Positions 33,925 through 45,749 are shown, counted from the first letter of the stretch. The stretch is 64,000 nt of DNA from Taudactylus pleione (GCA_031769625.1 JAUIMM010000738.1:1493501-1557500), one strand, 5' to 3'. Numbers and translations are program-made. The notes: a model not told the origin generated them from the letters alone.

Positions 33925-35069
33925 AATTATTTTGTAGTTATTCTGTATTTTAGTTAAGATAATAATTTATGGCAGTAGTAATTTCTTTAAATACCAACAT
34001 TTCAGGAGAGACCGTAAAAAAGGCATACATTTGCTCTAATGTGAGTGGGTATTTGATACACCAAGGTGTTGTTATCTACAGTACCATCAACATCCTACTG
34101 GAGTTAGGAGCGACTTCAATTAGCTGCGAAAAGCAGAGGCCTGTTTGGATGCGATGTTTTCGCCATGTGCAGGACACTTATCTCCATATTCAATTCCAAA
34201 ACAGGTGAAAACGCGGATAGGCGACTGTAGTGAATAATGAAACTAGCGAAAAGGACAACATATTTTGGGGAAATCAGTCTGTACCCCAAAAAAAGCCTAA
34301 CTGACCCTGGAAATCAATATAGAAGAGTATTAATAGCCCTAATAAAAGTATTTTGTGATCTTAAAATGAGTCAAATGGCTGTTATATGCATGTTTGCATA
34401 AGTGTGAAAAAATTATGTAATGCAATGTTTTTTAAGGAAATAAGACCCGCAGTTAAATTTGGGGTACATGTAAATGGGTACTAGTATATTTTGGTGTCTC
34501 TAAAGTGAAGATTTAAAAAATCTAAAAAACCACCTGTTGCAGCTTACTGCAATCTTAAAAACACCTGTCTCAACCATATAGCACCCCAACATACCTAGCC
34601 CCCTACTTTTTATCCATCTTCCAACACTTTTTTAATTTTTTCCCTAAAAATGACATGTCTCTTTTTGGGGTGAATTAAGATGTTTTAATTTTTTTTTTAC
34701 TAATTAGTCATTAGGGGGGTTGTGCAAAGGGTTCTGAACCAAGTCCCTACATTTGTACCCCAAAATATGGATATTGCACTTCTTTTCTCCTGCCTTTTGC
34801 TGGAGAAACTTTTCGCCTATTTATGGCTGTGGAGTTTACGCCTAGATGAAAACTCCCAAGAATTGAATACGGAAATACTTTGAAAACAGGCGAAAAGCGC
34901 AAATCGGCGAAAACTTTTCGTCTAACGCAGCTTTTCGCCTCTTATTGAATTCGGCTCTTAGTCTGAGTTTAGAAGCTAGAATTCTATATGCTCTATATGC
35001 TCTTGAGTAAAATCTTAAAATAGCCCTCTATATGTTTCATTTGGAGGGTCTCTAAGGGTTAAAAGGTTA
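33925..35069. repeat. AT-rich dispersed repeat (copy 2); no gene
   Basis: 34440-34800 repeats the boxes of 31640-32400 (TTTTTGGGGTGAATTAAG, TAGTCATTAGGGG, GTTCTGAACC). GCGAAAA/TTTTCGCC pairs occur at 34122-34170 and 34800-34940, which suggests the two ends of one decayed element. The 79-residue ORF at 33969 has no support. Confidence 0.45.
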
Positions 35070-35384
35070 GATGAGCAGTTCAGTCTTGGCTCGGATATTC
35101 CCAACAAGTTCGGATCTCAGAGGCAAAATGTCATTTTTCATAGAGATGACAGGTTCGGATTTCAGAGATCCAAACAAACCCGAACTTAGAGGATCCGATT
35201 CAGATCCGAGTCGACTTGGATTTTCCTGTCTGACTCAGATCTGAAAATGAGGCAAAACGTCATCATCTCACTATTGGATTCTCGCAGGTTTTGTATTCTT
35301 TAAAGGTCCCGCAATCTCATTTCATTCCAGCTGTGGAGCGTGTAGAGGGAGGGAGCTGGTAGCTGTGCTGTGCTGCTGTGCATA

Positions 35385-35580
35385 GGGCTGGCTACAGTTG
35401 TGTTGCTTACTGTCCATAGGGGCTGGCTGTTGTCCATATAGGGGCTGGCTGGCTGTTGTTGTGACTGAGGTTGTCCTGTCCATCCAAAAGGTCTGATTGC
35501 CTGTTGTCCATATATAGGGGCTGGCTGTCTGTTGTCCATAGGGGCTGGCTGTTCTGCTGTGTTGTCCAGGGGGTGCTCTG
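35385..35580. repeat. 25-bp minisatellite, inverse of the array at 28258-28500
   Basis: Units of CTGTTGTCCATAGGGGCTGG type, irregular. Spurious minus-strand ORFs arise from it. Confidence 0.75.
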
Positions 35581-36643
35581 TCCATAAGGGAAGCTCTTTA
35601 CCTACAGTGTAGCCACACCTGTCATAATGTAGGTGCGCAGGGTTGCTGTGCTGCTGTCTGTCAAGGGGCTGCTGCCTCTTTCAGGGGTGCTCTTCACCCA
35701 CCCCCAGTGTAAAAAAAACAAAAAAAATTTTTGTGTGCATGTTAGCCTGCCACATACTACCATGTTCAAATAAAAACAATTTTTTGTGTGTGCGTGTTAG
35801 CCTGCCACACTACCAGTGTTCAAATGAAAACATTTTTTTTATGTGCGTTTTAGCCTGCCACACCACCAGTGTTCAAATAAAAACATTTTTTTGTGCGTGC
35901 GTGTTATCCTGCCACACCACCAGTGTTCAAATAAAAACAATTTTTGTGTGTGCGTGTTAGCCACACTTGTCATCAACATAGGTGCGCAGGGATGCTGTGC
36001 TGCTGTCTGTCAAGGGGCTGTTGCCTCTTTCAGGGGTGCTCTTCACACACCCCCAGTGTGAAAAAAATAAATAAATTTCTATGTGCGTGTTAGCCACACT
36101 TGTCAGCAACGTAGGTTGCAGGGGTGCTGTGCTGCCTGTGTCGTTTATAAAGAGTCTGCTGTCTCGTTTGGGTGCTCTCCCAAGTGCCCCACAAATATTA
36201 ATTCAATCAATCAATCTTTTTTTGTGTGTGTGTCAGGGGTGCTGCCTGTGTCGTTTATCAAGAGGCTGCTGCCTCGTTCAGGTGCTCTCCCTCCTGTACC
36301 AAAAAAAAAAAAATTCAATCAATCAGTCAATCAATGTGTTTTTTTCTGTGTCTGTGTGTGTGTGCGCCATAGCATCACAAACACCTCTGCTGAGATTTGC
36401 ATAAACATTTTAGAGGATTTTAGTGAAAATAGAGGATATGGTTTAAAAAATGGAATAAAGCAGATAAAACTGTGTTCTCTGATTATAGTGTCCCTTCTCC
36501 CTACCCATGGCGCCTCTACCTGACTTTCAGTGAGTCAGAGGGGCAACTCCATGCAACCTTATTACAGAGTGCAGCTGCTTCTCCTGTAGCCCAGGTCAGA
36601 AGAGGTGCAGGGGGTGTGGTGATGATATGGACTAAAATGGAGG

Positions 36644-36964
36644 TCAATGAATCTCCAATCTAACAAAGCACAGCTGTAATTTATACACAACACAGGATGG
36701 GATGACGATATAGGCTTGGAAGATGGTATAATCTGGGGTGATGTATACATCATTTTCTTCACACAATATTAATTTGTCACCGCTGTAATCCACCATTACA
36801 GGTACCTCTGTAATTTTTGCACGTAATTGACGGTAAATGTCTTTCTTGTAGAATTTGTATTTAATTTTGATGGACATCATCTTTTCAACATTTTGGGGAA
36901 GTAGTCTCAGGCCGATCACTGACAAGGTTACCGGCTGTGCTGAAAACGCTTTCTGAGTACACAC
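36644..36964 (-). pseudogene. hAT transposase C-terminal fragment
   Basis: The minus strand reads LRLLPQNVEKMMSIKIKYKF and PVTLSVIGLRL, clearly related to the dimerisation segment at 25306-25600 but with the SERVFSVAG box eroded and frameshifted. A KLILCEENDVY tail follows, as in the first copy. No upstream catalytic part remains readable. The hAT dimerisation motif normally mediates transposase assembly. This copy is dead. Confidence 0.8.
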
Positions 36965-37020
36965 TGGAAGGTGGGCAGCTCAAGTAAAGCAAAAGCAGTT
37001 ATTTATGTAAGGGCCTCCAA

Positions 37021-37208
37021 GGGGTATATTTATTTACTAAAGTTTCTAAATATGAAAAGTGTTCATGTTGCCCATAGCAACCAATCAGATTCTGTCTATC
37101 ATTCTGTAGAATGCAATAGAGAAATGATAACTACAATCTGATTGGTTGCTATGGGCAACATGAACACTTTTCATTTTTAGAAACTTTAGTAAAACTAAAC
37201 TTACCCCC
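37021..37208. mobile_element. Palindromic MITE, GGGGTATATTTATTTACTAA ends
   Basis: The arms contain GTTCATGTTGCCCATAGCAA followed by CCAATCAGATT, with the exact inverse on the other side of a short loop. It interrupts the rearranged hAT. Similar in style to 5047-5245. Confidence 0.88.
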
Positions 37209-37670
37209 AAATTGCCTCTTTTCCTGCCAGTAGTTATTTACATGTATCTCTTTCTCTTCAGATCTGTGCCCATTGGGAAGAAAAACAATGTCTTCATCCC
37301 TTCTGGGATTAAAATCCACTCCCAGCAAGCAGGCATGGTGCTCAAGAATTCCCAAGAAAGACAAACCGTAAGACTTAAACCTTAAATCTGAAATGTTGCA
37401 TTTAATGCTCTGTTCAGCTTGTTCGCATATCTGATATGGTTAAGTGGACAGTGGGAACAATGGCAGTTTGAAGGCCACTAACTAACTCTGTTTTTTTTAA
37501 AGTCCCTGTACAGGTTGGGAAATGCCTTTACAGAAGGTTTGCAAAGGATTATTTAAGTTAATTGTTTTTGGAATGCACTCTTCCTGGTCCCCTTCTGGGA
37601 TGAAAATCCACTCCTAGCCACAGAAGCATGTACAAGATTCTCAAGAAAGTCACAACGTAAGGCCTTAAAT

Positions 37671-37854
37671 CAGGGATAGCAAACCTCAGTCCTCGAGAGC
37701 TACTAACAGTTCACGTTTTCCAGACCATCTAGCTGGTGCACAGGTGTATTCATTACTCACCAACACATTTAATTATTTATTACTATATTCTGTGAGGAGA
37801 CCTGGAAAACATGCACTGTTGGTAGCTCTCGAGGACCAGGGTTGGCTACCCCTG
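37671..37854. mobile_element. hAT MITE, CAGGGATAGCAAACC ends
   Basis: Starts CAGGGATAGCAAACCTCAGT, ends GGGTTGGCTACCCCTG, and CCTTAAAT flanks both sides (exact). Confidence 0.92.
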
Positions 37855-38794
37855 CCTTAAATCATAGATCTTATGCTTGTCCACATATCTGTGCTGGTTA
37901 AGTGGCACTTTCAGGCCACTAACTAACTATGTTTTTTTATGTCCCTGTACAGGTTGGAAAATGCTTTTTCATGTGAAAAGCACTACTAGAAGTCTTCCTG
38001 GTCCCCTTCTGGGATGAGAAAATCCACTCCCAGCAGCAGCAGGCATGGTGCTCAAGGATTCTTCTGACTGATGTGAATGTGTAAAGTATTTTTTTGTAAA
38101 TGCCTCCTCCCCTCCCCTTCTTCATTATAAATTCTCTTCGGAATCAAAAATTTTTATTAAATTTACTACCAATCAACTCTTCCTGTCTCTGCCCTGCCTT
38201 CAACTACATACATGCAAACATTTATTTCCTGATGTGCCATGTTGGAAGTTGGACTGCCACGTGTTTGTGCTGCCCACTGCTGCCGTTTAACTTAGTCAGC
38301 CAGCTAGCTTGGTGCAAATTTTAGGCCTAAACTGGATGAAAACAATATAGTGAGCTGTGAGGTGGTCAAAATTGACTGGAAATGAGTGGAAATAAATGTT
38401 ATTGAGGTTAATAATACTGTAGGAACAAAAGCAGGCCCAATTTATGTGATTTTAGCTGTTTTTATGATTTTTTAAAGAAAAAATGCAGATCCAAAACCAA
38501 AACACAAAAAACAAAACACAGAGGTGAGGTTTTGGCAAAACCAATCCAGATCCAAAACCAGGGGAGATCCAGATCCAAATCCAAAACACGGGGGTCGGCG
38601 CATATCTCTTCACTGACAAAATGTCATCTTTCACTGACATTTGTGACAAGATGTCCATGAAAGATGACGTTGTGCATCATTCTGCGATCCGAACATGGCG
38701 GGAAGATCTTAGTGAGTTGGTCATTGGGGAAGATTTGTTAAGTCTTTCTATATCAGTAATTTGAGTTCTGAGGTGTGCAATTTTAGACATTATT

Positions 38795-39085
38795 ATTAAT
38801 TATTATTTATATGATGCCACAGGGGTTCCGCAGCACCTAACAAAGTACAAAAAATGTTGACCAGAACAAGAGATCAGTGACTTACAGTACAAGACAATGC
38901 AGGACAAGTACATGGTATATAAACATTGCTGCAACATTGGTCTTATCACTCAAATAAGTAGTACGGTGGCAGAAGTCAAGGGTTAGGGACCGATTTGTAA
39001 GGAGTATGGAGTAGATAGTAGTGTAAGTAAGGGAAATAAAAGCACATGTGGAAGACGTCCCTGCTTGTGGGAGCTTACATTCTAA
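38795..39085. repeat. Dispersed repeat with 'GCCACAGGGGTTCCGCAGC'
   Basis: TTATTTATATGATGCCACAG with GTTCCGCAGCACCTAACAAAG at the left and GGGAGCTTACATTCTAAAAG at the right form a phrase pair I know from dispersed amphibian and fish repeats. Class not assigned. Confidence 0.5.
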
Positions 39086-39542
39086 AAGAAGCTGCCTGAA
39101 TCGCTATGGCTCTAATTACCATTTCACATGCAGATCTCTATTGAGGAGAATTGTCTCCCAAAAATGTTCACATCTTCGCTGAGGAATTTTCAGGATTGTT
39201 GATTAGTGAACAATTCGTTACAAATAGGAGCACTATCTCTAAAGGTCTGGGTAAAAGGTATTAATGACGTAATAATAGATTCCACTAAAGGGGGAAAAAA
39301 ACACAGAATTCAAGGAAATAATGAGAGTCTTACAGATATTGAATCAAGTAAAAATCTTTATAAAAATTAAAAGGACCCATATAAACATAAAAATTACAAA
39401 TGTCCAAACTTTTATGTGAGTAGGGAGAGTTTAAAGGAAGCACTGGGGGGTAGTTATATTTTGACCACATTGGTTCTGCAATACCAGAAAGATTTCAAAC
39501 CCAGTTTGCTTTTGCCAGGGAAGTTAAGGTCTTTAACGTTAT
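39086..39542. other. No gene seen
   Basis: AT-rich spacer before the large minisatellite; no supported feature. Confidence 0.4.
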
Positions 39543-41770
39543 CGGAAAACAATGTGTGATAATTAGGCAAGAGAAGACAATGTGTAAGATGTACATTAGG
39601 TAAGGGAAGACAATGTGTAAGACGTAGGTAAGGGAAAACAATGTGTAACACATAGGTAAGGGAAGACAATGTGTAAGACGTAGGTAAGAGAAAACAATGT
39701 GTAAGACATAGGTAAGGGAAAACAATGTGTAGCACGTAGGTAAGGGAAGACAATGTGTAAGACATAGGTAAGGGAAGACAATGTGTAAGGCGTAGGTAAG
39801 GGAAAACAATGTGTAACACGTAGGTAAGGGAAGACAATGTGTAACATGTAGGTAAGGGAAAACAATGTGCAATACATAGGTAAGGAAAAACAATGTGTAA
39901 CATGTAGGTAAGGGAAGACAATGTGTAACACGAAGGTAAGGGAAAACAATGTGTAAGATGTACAGTAGGTAAGGGAAACAATGTGTAATACGTTGGTAAA
40001 GGAAAACAATATGTAATACGTAAGTAAGGGAAAACAATGTGTAACACGTAGGTAAGGGAAGACAATGTGTAAGGCGTAGGTAAAGGAAAACAATATGGAA
40101 GACATAGATAAGAAAAACAATGTGTAATACGTAGGTAAGGGAAAACAATGTGTAATACTTAAGTAAGGGAAAACAATGTGTAATACGTAGGAAAGGGAAA
40201 ACAATGTGCAATACTTAGGTAAAGGAAACAATGTGGAAGACATAGGTAAGAAAAACAATGTGTAATACGTAGATAAGTTAAAACAATGTGTAAGGTAAGG
40301 GAAGACAATGTGTAAGACGTAGGGAAGGGAAAACAATGTGTAAGACGTAGGTAAGGGAAAACAATGTGTAAGACATAGGTAAGGGAAGACAATGTGTAAG
40401 GCGCAGGTAAAGGAAAACAATATGTAATAAGTAAGTAAGGGAAAACAATGTGTAACACGTAGGTAAGGGAAGACAATGTGTAAGACATAGGTAAGGGAAG
40501 ACAATGTGTAAGGCGTAGGTAAAGGAAAACAATATGGAAGACATAGATAAGAAAAACAATGTGTAATACGTAGGTAAGGGAAAACAATGTGTAATACGTA
40601 GGAAAGGGAAAACAATGTGCAATACTTAGGTAAAGGAACCAATGTGGAAGACATAGGTAAGAAAAACAATGTGTAATACGTAGATAAGTTAAAACAATGT
40701 GTAATACGTAGGTAAGGGAAAACAATGTGTAATACGTAGGTAAGGGAATACAATGTGTAATACGTAAGTAAAGGAAAACAAAGTGGAAGACATAGGTAAG
40801 GAAAAACAATGTGTAATACGTAGGTAAGGGAAAACATATGTGTAATACGTAGGTAAGGGAAAACAATGTGTAATACGTAGGTAAGGGAATACAATGTGTA
40901 ATATGTAGGTAAGGGAATACAATGTGTAATATGTAGGTAATGGAAAACAAAGTGGAAGACATAGGTAAGGGAAAACAATGTGTAATATGTAGTTAAGGGA
41001 AAACAATGTATAATATGTAAGTAAAGGAAAACAATGTGTAATATGTAGGTAAAGGAAAACAAGGTGTAATACGTAGATAAAGGAAAACAATATGGAAGAC
41101 ATAGGTAAGGGAAAACAATGTGTAATACGTAGGTAAGGGAAAACAATGTGTTATACGTAGGTAAGGGAAAACAATGTGTAATATGTAGGTAAAGGAAAAC
41201 AATGTGTAATTCGTAGGTAAGGGAAACAAGGTGTAATACGTAGGTAAAGGAAAACAATATGGAAGACATAGGTAAGGGAAAACAATGTGTAATACATAGG
41301 TAAGGGAAAACAATGTGTAATACGTAGGTAAGGGAATACAATGTGGATGACATAGGTAAGGGAAAACAATGTGTAATACGTAGGTAAGGGAATACAATGT
41401 GTAATATGTAGGTAAGGGAAAACAATGTGTAATACGTAGGTAAGGGAAAACAATGTGTAGGATGTCGGTAAGGGAAAACAACGTGTAATACATAGGTAAG
41501 GGAAAACAAGGTGTAATACGTAGGTAAGGGAAAACAAAGTGTAATACGTAGGTAAAGGAAAACAATGTGCAATACGTAGGTAAGGGAAAACAATGTGTAA
41601 TACATAGGTAAGGGAAAACAATGTGTAATACGTAGGTAAGGGAAAACAATGTGTAATACATAGGTAAATGAAAACAATGGGTAATATGTAGGTAAGGGAA
41701 AACAAGGTGTAATGCGTAGGTAAAGGAAAACAATACGGAAAACGTAGGTAAGGGAAAACAATGTGTAATA
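39543..41770. repeat. 28-bp minisatellite, about 80 copies
   Basis: The unit is GTGTAATACGTAGGTAAGGG plus AAAACAAT; the main variants are GAAGACAAT and GGAAGACATAG. 28 is not a multiple of three, and the unit has no stop codon in any minus-strand frame. Every minus-strand frame is therefore open, giving overlapping spurious ORFs up to 736 residues with a 28-residue period (Tyr/Leu/Thr/Phe-rich). No promoter or splice context supports a gene. The copies differ by point changes and a few short deletions. Confidence 0.95.
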
Positions 41771-41959
41771 GAGGTGTCTTAATGTTTGTGATACTTCCAC
41801 ATTCAAAACTAAATCACAGTAATGAATAAATAATTTTCCAGTTGTAGCAGAGTTGTAAAGTGCCTAAAGTGTCATATCCTATCACTACTACTGTCCTGTG
41901 TCATGCTTCAAGCATGACACAAAATGTGAGAGTGATAAAGGGTGATTATTGGCTTATAT

Positions 41960-42144
41960 CAGAGGTTCCCAAACGCAGTCCTCAAGGCTCCCCAACAGTT
42001 TAGGTATTAGAGATATCCATGGTTTAGCACAGGTGACTTAATTAGTACCTCAGTCAATTTGATTTAACCACCTGTGCTTAACCATGGTTATCTCTAAATC
42101 CTGAACTGTTTGGGAGCCTTGAGGACCGCGTTTTGGAATCCCTG
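41960..42144. mobile_element. hAT MITE, CAGAGGTTCCCAAAC ends
   Basis: Starts CAGAGGTTCCCAAACGCAGT, ends GTTTTGGAATCCCTG, with GCTTATAT on both sides (exact). Inner CTCAAGGCTCC arms. Confidence 0.92.
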
Positions 42145-42353
42145 GCTTATATAAAGACAGAAACAAGTTTCTACTGTTCGTGATGCTAATGGAACACCCG
42201 TTACAATTGCATTGCAAGAGAAAAATTCCATCAATGCAAAAAGAGACTAGACAGTGCTAATTACCAAAAATGTAATAATACAAAATAATAAAAAAAGATA
42301 TTATTTTGAAAAAATATATATATAAAAAATATATCAATAATTTGATCAAAAAC

Positions 42354-42478
42354 ACCGGCACAGCATAAGGGGCACTACTGGGGTTACTGCACTGCATAAG
42401 GGGAACTCAGGGGGTACTGCACAGCATAAGGGGCATTACTGGGGGTACTGCATAGCATAAGGGGCACTCAGAGGGACA
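42354..42478. repeat. Short tandem array, CAGCATAAGGGGCA units
   Basis: About four units of about 31-32 bp of the form GCATAAGGGGCATTACTGGG plus GGTACTGCACA. Confidence 0.75.
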
Positions 42479-42827
42479 TTACTGATGTGTTTTTTTTGTT
42501 ATGTTTTTTACAATTTTATTTTCTTCCTTGCAGACATGACTGGTACAATGCCCCACACTTTTTGGACAGGATTCATCAAGATGTACCAGACCAATGAGTG
42601 CCTCTGCAAGGTGTCGAGTAAGGACTACTAAAATAGAGATTTGAAGAATCAGGCACTGAATAAACAGGTAATATACAGTCAGGAGCAGAGGCGTCACTAG
42701 TGTTGGTGTCACCAGGTGCTATAACTCATGGTGACACCCCCCCCCCCACCAAAAAAAATAAATAAAATTGATGCGCAGCTCCGCAAACTCTCCCCAAATA
42801 CCAGTCCAGCAGACACATTTACACAAT

Positions 42828-43220
42828 GCCCCCAGTGTTGGTGTCCCGTATGTAGTGCCCACAGTAGTGGTGCCCCTTATGCAGTGCCCCTATGCAATGT
42901 CCCCAGTGGTAATGACCCCTAATAGTGCCCCCAGCGGTAGTGGTAATGCCCCTTATAGTAGTGCCCTCTATAGTATTAGTGCCCCCTATAGTAGTGACCC
43001 CAGTATTAATGCCCTTAGTAGAAATGCCCCTAGTAGTAATGCCCCCATTAGTAGTGTCCCTAGTAGTAATGCCTTCAGTAGTAATGCCCCCTGTAGTAGT
43101 GCCATCAAAAGTAATGCTCCCTGTAGTAGTGCCCCCATTAGTAATGCCCCCTAATAGTGCCCACAATGGCAGTGGTAATGCCCCCTATAATATTACCCCC
43201 AGAAGTAATGACCCCTATTG
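42828..43220. repeat. GCCCCTAGTAGTAATGCCCC tandem repeats
   Basis: Irregular units of about 21-30 bp of GTAGTAATGCCCC type, sharing the core of the arrays in the hATs at 8958, 12805 and 20245. Spurious Val/Met- or Ser/Asn-rich ORFs result. Confidence 0.85.
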
Positions 43221-43246
43221 TATTGCATAGAGTGTAACAGTGACTG

Positions 43247-43692
43247 CCAGATAATGCAGAGAGCGTCATGGTAACCGCCAGATAATGCAGAGAGCGTCAT
43301 GGTAACCGCCAGATAATGCAGAGAGCATCATGGTAACCGCCGGATAATGCAGAGAGCATCGTAGTAACCGCCAAATAATACAGAGAGCATCGTAGTAACC
43401 GCCAAATAATACAGAGAGCATCGTAGTAACCGCCAGATAATACAGAGAGCATCGTAGTAACCGCCAGATAATACAGAGAGCATCGTAGTAACCGCCAGAT
43501 AATGCAGAGAGCATTGCAGTAACCGCCAAATAATTCAGAGAGCATCGTAGTAACCGCCAGATAATACAGAGAGCATCGTAGTAACCGCCAGATAATACAG
43601 AGAGCATCGCAGTAACCGCCAGATAATACAGAGAGCATCGCAGTAACCACCAGATAATACAGAGAGCATCGTAGTAACCGCCAAATAATGCA
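43247..43692. repeat. 31-bp minisatellite, about 14 copies
   Basis: The unit is AGATAATACAGAGAGCATCG plus TAGTAACCGCC. It is open on the minus strand in several frames, giving the 171- and 173-residue repeat ORFs (Leu/Tyr/Cys-rich), which are artefacts. Confidence 0.93.
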
Positions 43693-45459
43693 GAGACCAT
43701 CATTGACCCACATATAACCCATAACATGAATACACCCCTTATACACACAGAAACACAATGAGTATACCCACACACATACATTAATACACCATCCCCAGCA
43801 TAGACACTCTCTCCTCACTGAATTAGTTACTTCCCATTACACCTACTGTATACATTAGAGCATAGTCACTGTGCTGGCTGCATGCTGTCTCCCAGCTCCT
43901 TCTCATCCTCTCTGACTGGGAGGTCAGAGGGTCACGCTGGGAAGAAGCAGGGACAGTGTACAAACTACTTGTCAGTATTCAAGTGTAATCAACAGTATTT
44001 GAATACACTTGTAAACTGGCAAATGTTTTGTAGACTGTCCCTGCCTGCTCCCAGCGTGATGATCTGTAAGGCAGGGAGCTGATTCACTGAAAAGAGGAGG
44101 AGCAGGAGCTCAGCTGCCATGATCCACCCCGGCGGCGGCTTCAGTCAGGCTGATCGTCTTTACACTGACAGCAGGTAATCAGCCCCGTGCCTCTAGCGCC
44201 CCTCCACCCCCACATGTAGGGGACTGTATGAAGAGCACAGCCGCACTTACTGTATAGTAGGCTGCCGCTGGCTGTCTCAGTGTGACAGGCGCAGCGGCAG
44301 CCGGCAGAATTAAAAGCTGTCTCAGCAGCTGCTGCAGGGAGAGCGCCTCTCCAGCCTGGCGTCTCCCTGCAGTGCAGGCTCTGCTGAGCGGGGGGCGGGG
44401 ATGAGTCAGATTTTGGTGTCACCCCCTTGGAGGGTGACACTCGGTGCGGCCCGCACCCACCGCACCCCCCTTGTGACGCCACTGGTCAGGAGCAAGAAAG
44501 TGATGCTGACATTGACTGGGTGAAGGCAAAGATTCAGAATTTGAGAACAGTGTTCCTGAAGGAGCAGAAGAAGTATCTGAAGTCGCAATGTTCGGAAGCA
44601 GGTTCAGATGAAGTGCAAAAGCCGAAGTCATGGTACTATGACCTGCTCACCTTTGTTCTTGAGAAAGAACCAAAGAGATAGTCGCGGTGCTCGCTGGAGC
44701 CAGAGGTGGTAGAGGTTTTGGAGAGTTAGGAACAGGTAAGCAATTAAACAATTGTAAACATTAGTTTTGTTCTAGTTGATTGTTTTACTTTAAAAAATTC
44801 TCAATTGACTCCCACTTTTGACAGATTTCTGTTTTATTGTCTTCAAAGCCACTGTATGCTAAGTATTTTTATTTAAAAAAAAAATATTATCTTATTTTTG
44901 TTTCATCTTTCCAAGGTGGAAGTTCTAGACGTGGATCCTAACCTTTCATCCAGCGAGCCCACAGAGGTCGTGGAGTCGGAAATGGAGAGGCCGTCCGCAA
45001 CAGCACCCGCCAAGAAGCGGAGGGCAGTTTCCAAGACTCCAGCCTCTGGACCATCAAGGAGTGACAGATTTTAAAACACGCGGAGGAGGTTTTACAGAAG
45101 CCCCGTGGTGCAAATCAGGTTTTTGGAATGCATATCGGCCACGAAATGGACAGCATGGCTCCAAACCAGCTGCCTCATTTCAAGCATAATATATAATGCT
45201 ATAATACTTGCTCATCAAGGAAAATTGGATGAGCATAGTAATGTAGGGTCATATATTATGGTGCAACCCACCCCATTGCCATCTGGCAATCTCACCATCC
45301 CACCTCATAGAACGGCGTATCCCCCTATGCCAGTTCCTCCTCCATCACATCTCCTCAACTATCAAGCGTTGGGCAGCACACAAATACCATCTCCCTTTCC
45401 CAGCACATCCAGGAGTGGTGTGCACTCAGCATGGATGAGTGCACAAACCGTTATGTAGT

Positions 45460-45745
45460 CAGGAAGCCAGCGGTCGAAATTCCGACTGCCAGCTTCCTGA
45501 CAGTGAAATCCCAGCATGGGACTAATGATAGGCATCTAAATACCGCCACCTATCATTAGCCCCATGCCGAAATCCCGACGCCTGGCATAGTAATTGTAGG
45601 TAAGCCGCGGTGGGGAGGGTTAGGTTTAGGGTCTGCTGGGGGGACTTAGGGTTAGGCACCCACCCGGTTAGGCTAGGTGAAGTGGGGTTAGGTTCAGGCA
45701 CCCCCAGGGGGAGGTTAGGGTTAGGCACCCCCCCGGGTATATTAC
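45460..45745. mobile_element. Telomere-motif MITE family member, inserted at the MADF gene end
   Basis: AGTCAGGAAGCCAGCGGTCG at the left, an inner ATGATAGGCATCTAAAT / CACCTATCATTAGCC palindrome, then GGTTAGGTTTAGGG and GGTTAGGGTTAGGCACC units. Right limit near the CCCGGGTATATTAC. Target duplication not resolved. Confidence 0.65.
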
Positions 45746-45749
45746 AATT

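Larger units (their letters stand above)
35070..38615. mobile_element. Second hAT of the TAGAGATGTGC family, rearranged
   Basis: The left part (35070 to about 36370: CGGATCTGAAAT-type end, 25-bp minisatellite, AGGGGCTGCTGCCTC block) is the inverse of the right part of the 23637-28756 element. The right end (38330-38615: AATAAATGTTATTGAGG, then GATCCAAAACC runs) is the inverse of that element's left end. Yet the transposase-related middle (36470-38060) runs in the same direction as in the first copy, so the middle is inverted relative to the ends. A TTCCTGGTCCCCTTCTGGGA module is present in the middle up to three times. No matching target duplication was found. Confidence 0.75.
42686..44484. 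mobile_element. Non-autonomous hAT, CAGAGGCGTCACTAG ends, with two minisatellites
   Basis: Starts CAGAGGCGTCACTAGTG, ends TTGTGACGCCACTG, flanked by GTCAGGAG on both sides (exact 8-bp duplication), and splits the MADF domain codon-exactly. GGTGTCACC near the left end and GGTGTCACCCC near the right are additional subterminal sequence. It contains arrays at 42828-43220 and 43247-43692, then a GC-rich right half. No transposase. Confidence 0.93.
42534..45458 (+). pseudogene. Harbinger MADF/Myb-like accessory protein (split by a hAT)
   Basis: After an acceptor TTCTTCCTTGCAG at 42521-42533 the plus strand reads TFWTGFIKMYQTNECLCKV, SSKDY, one in-frame stop, NRDLKNQALNKQ. If the hAT with one target copy is ignored, the frame resumes directly as QEQESDADIDWVKAKI, NLRTVFLKEQKKYL and SWYYDLLTF: a MADF domain. 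A donor-like ACAG/GTAAGC at about 44734 and an acceptor before 44917 bound an intron. The last exon carries an acidic stretch, AKKRRAVSK (basic, NLS-like) and, after a frameshift near 45075, a C-terminal tail with NIYNAIILAHQGKLDE-like reading and Pro-rich sequence up to a stop at 45458. In Harbinger elements this protein binds DNA and brings the transposase to the nucleus. Stop, hAT and frameshift make it dead. Confidence 0.82.

Noticed and set aside
39543..41770. CRISPR-like array
   Set aside because: Units are contiguous, without unique spacers, and the genome is vertebrate. The arrays at 43247-43692 and 23985-24715 are rejected for the same reason.
39596..41806. 736-residue minus-strand ORF and its overlapping 246-, 267-, 238- and 203-residue ORFs
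   Set aside because: All are produced by the 28-bp minisatellite; every minus-strand frame is open and each reads the same repeat cycle. No start context, introns or domain.
43266..43818. 171- and 173-residue Leu/Tyr/Cys-rich ORFs, at first glance membrane-like
   Set aside because: The apparent hydrophobic repeats come from the 31-bp minisatellite read in two frames.
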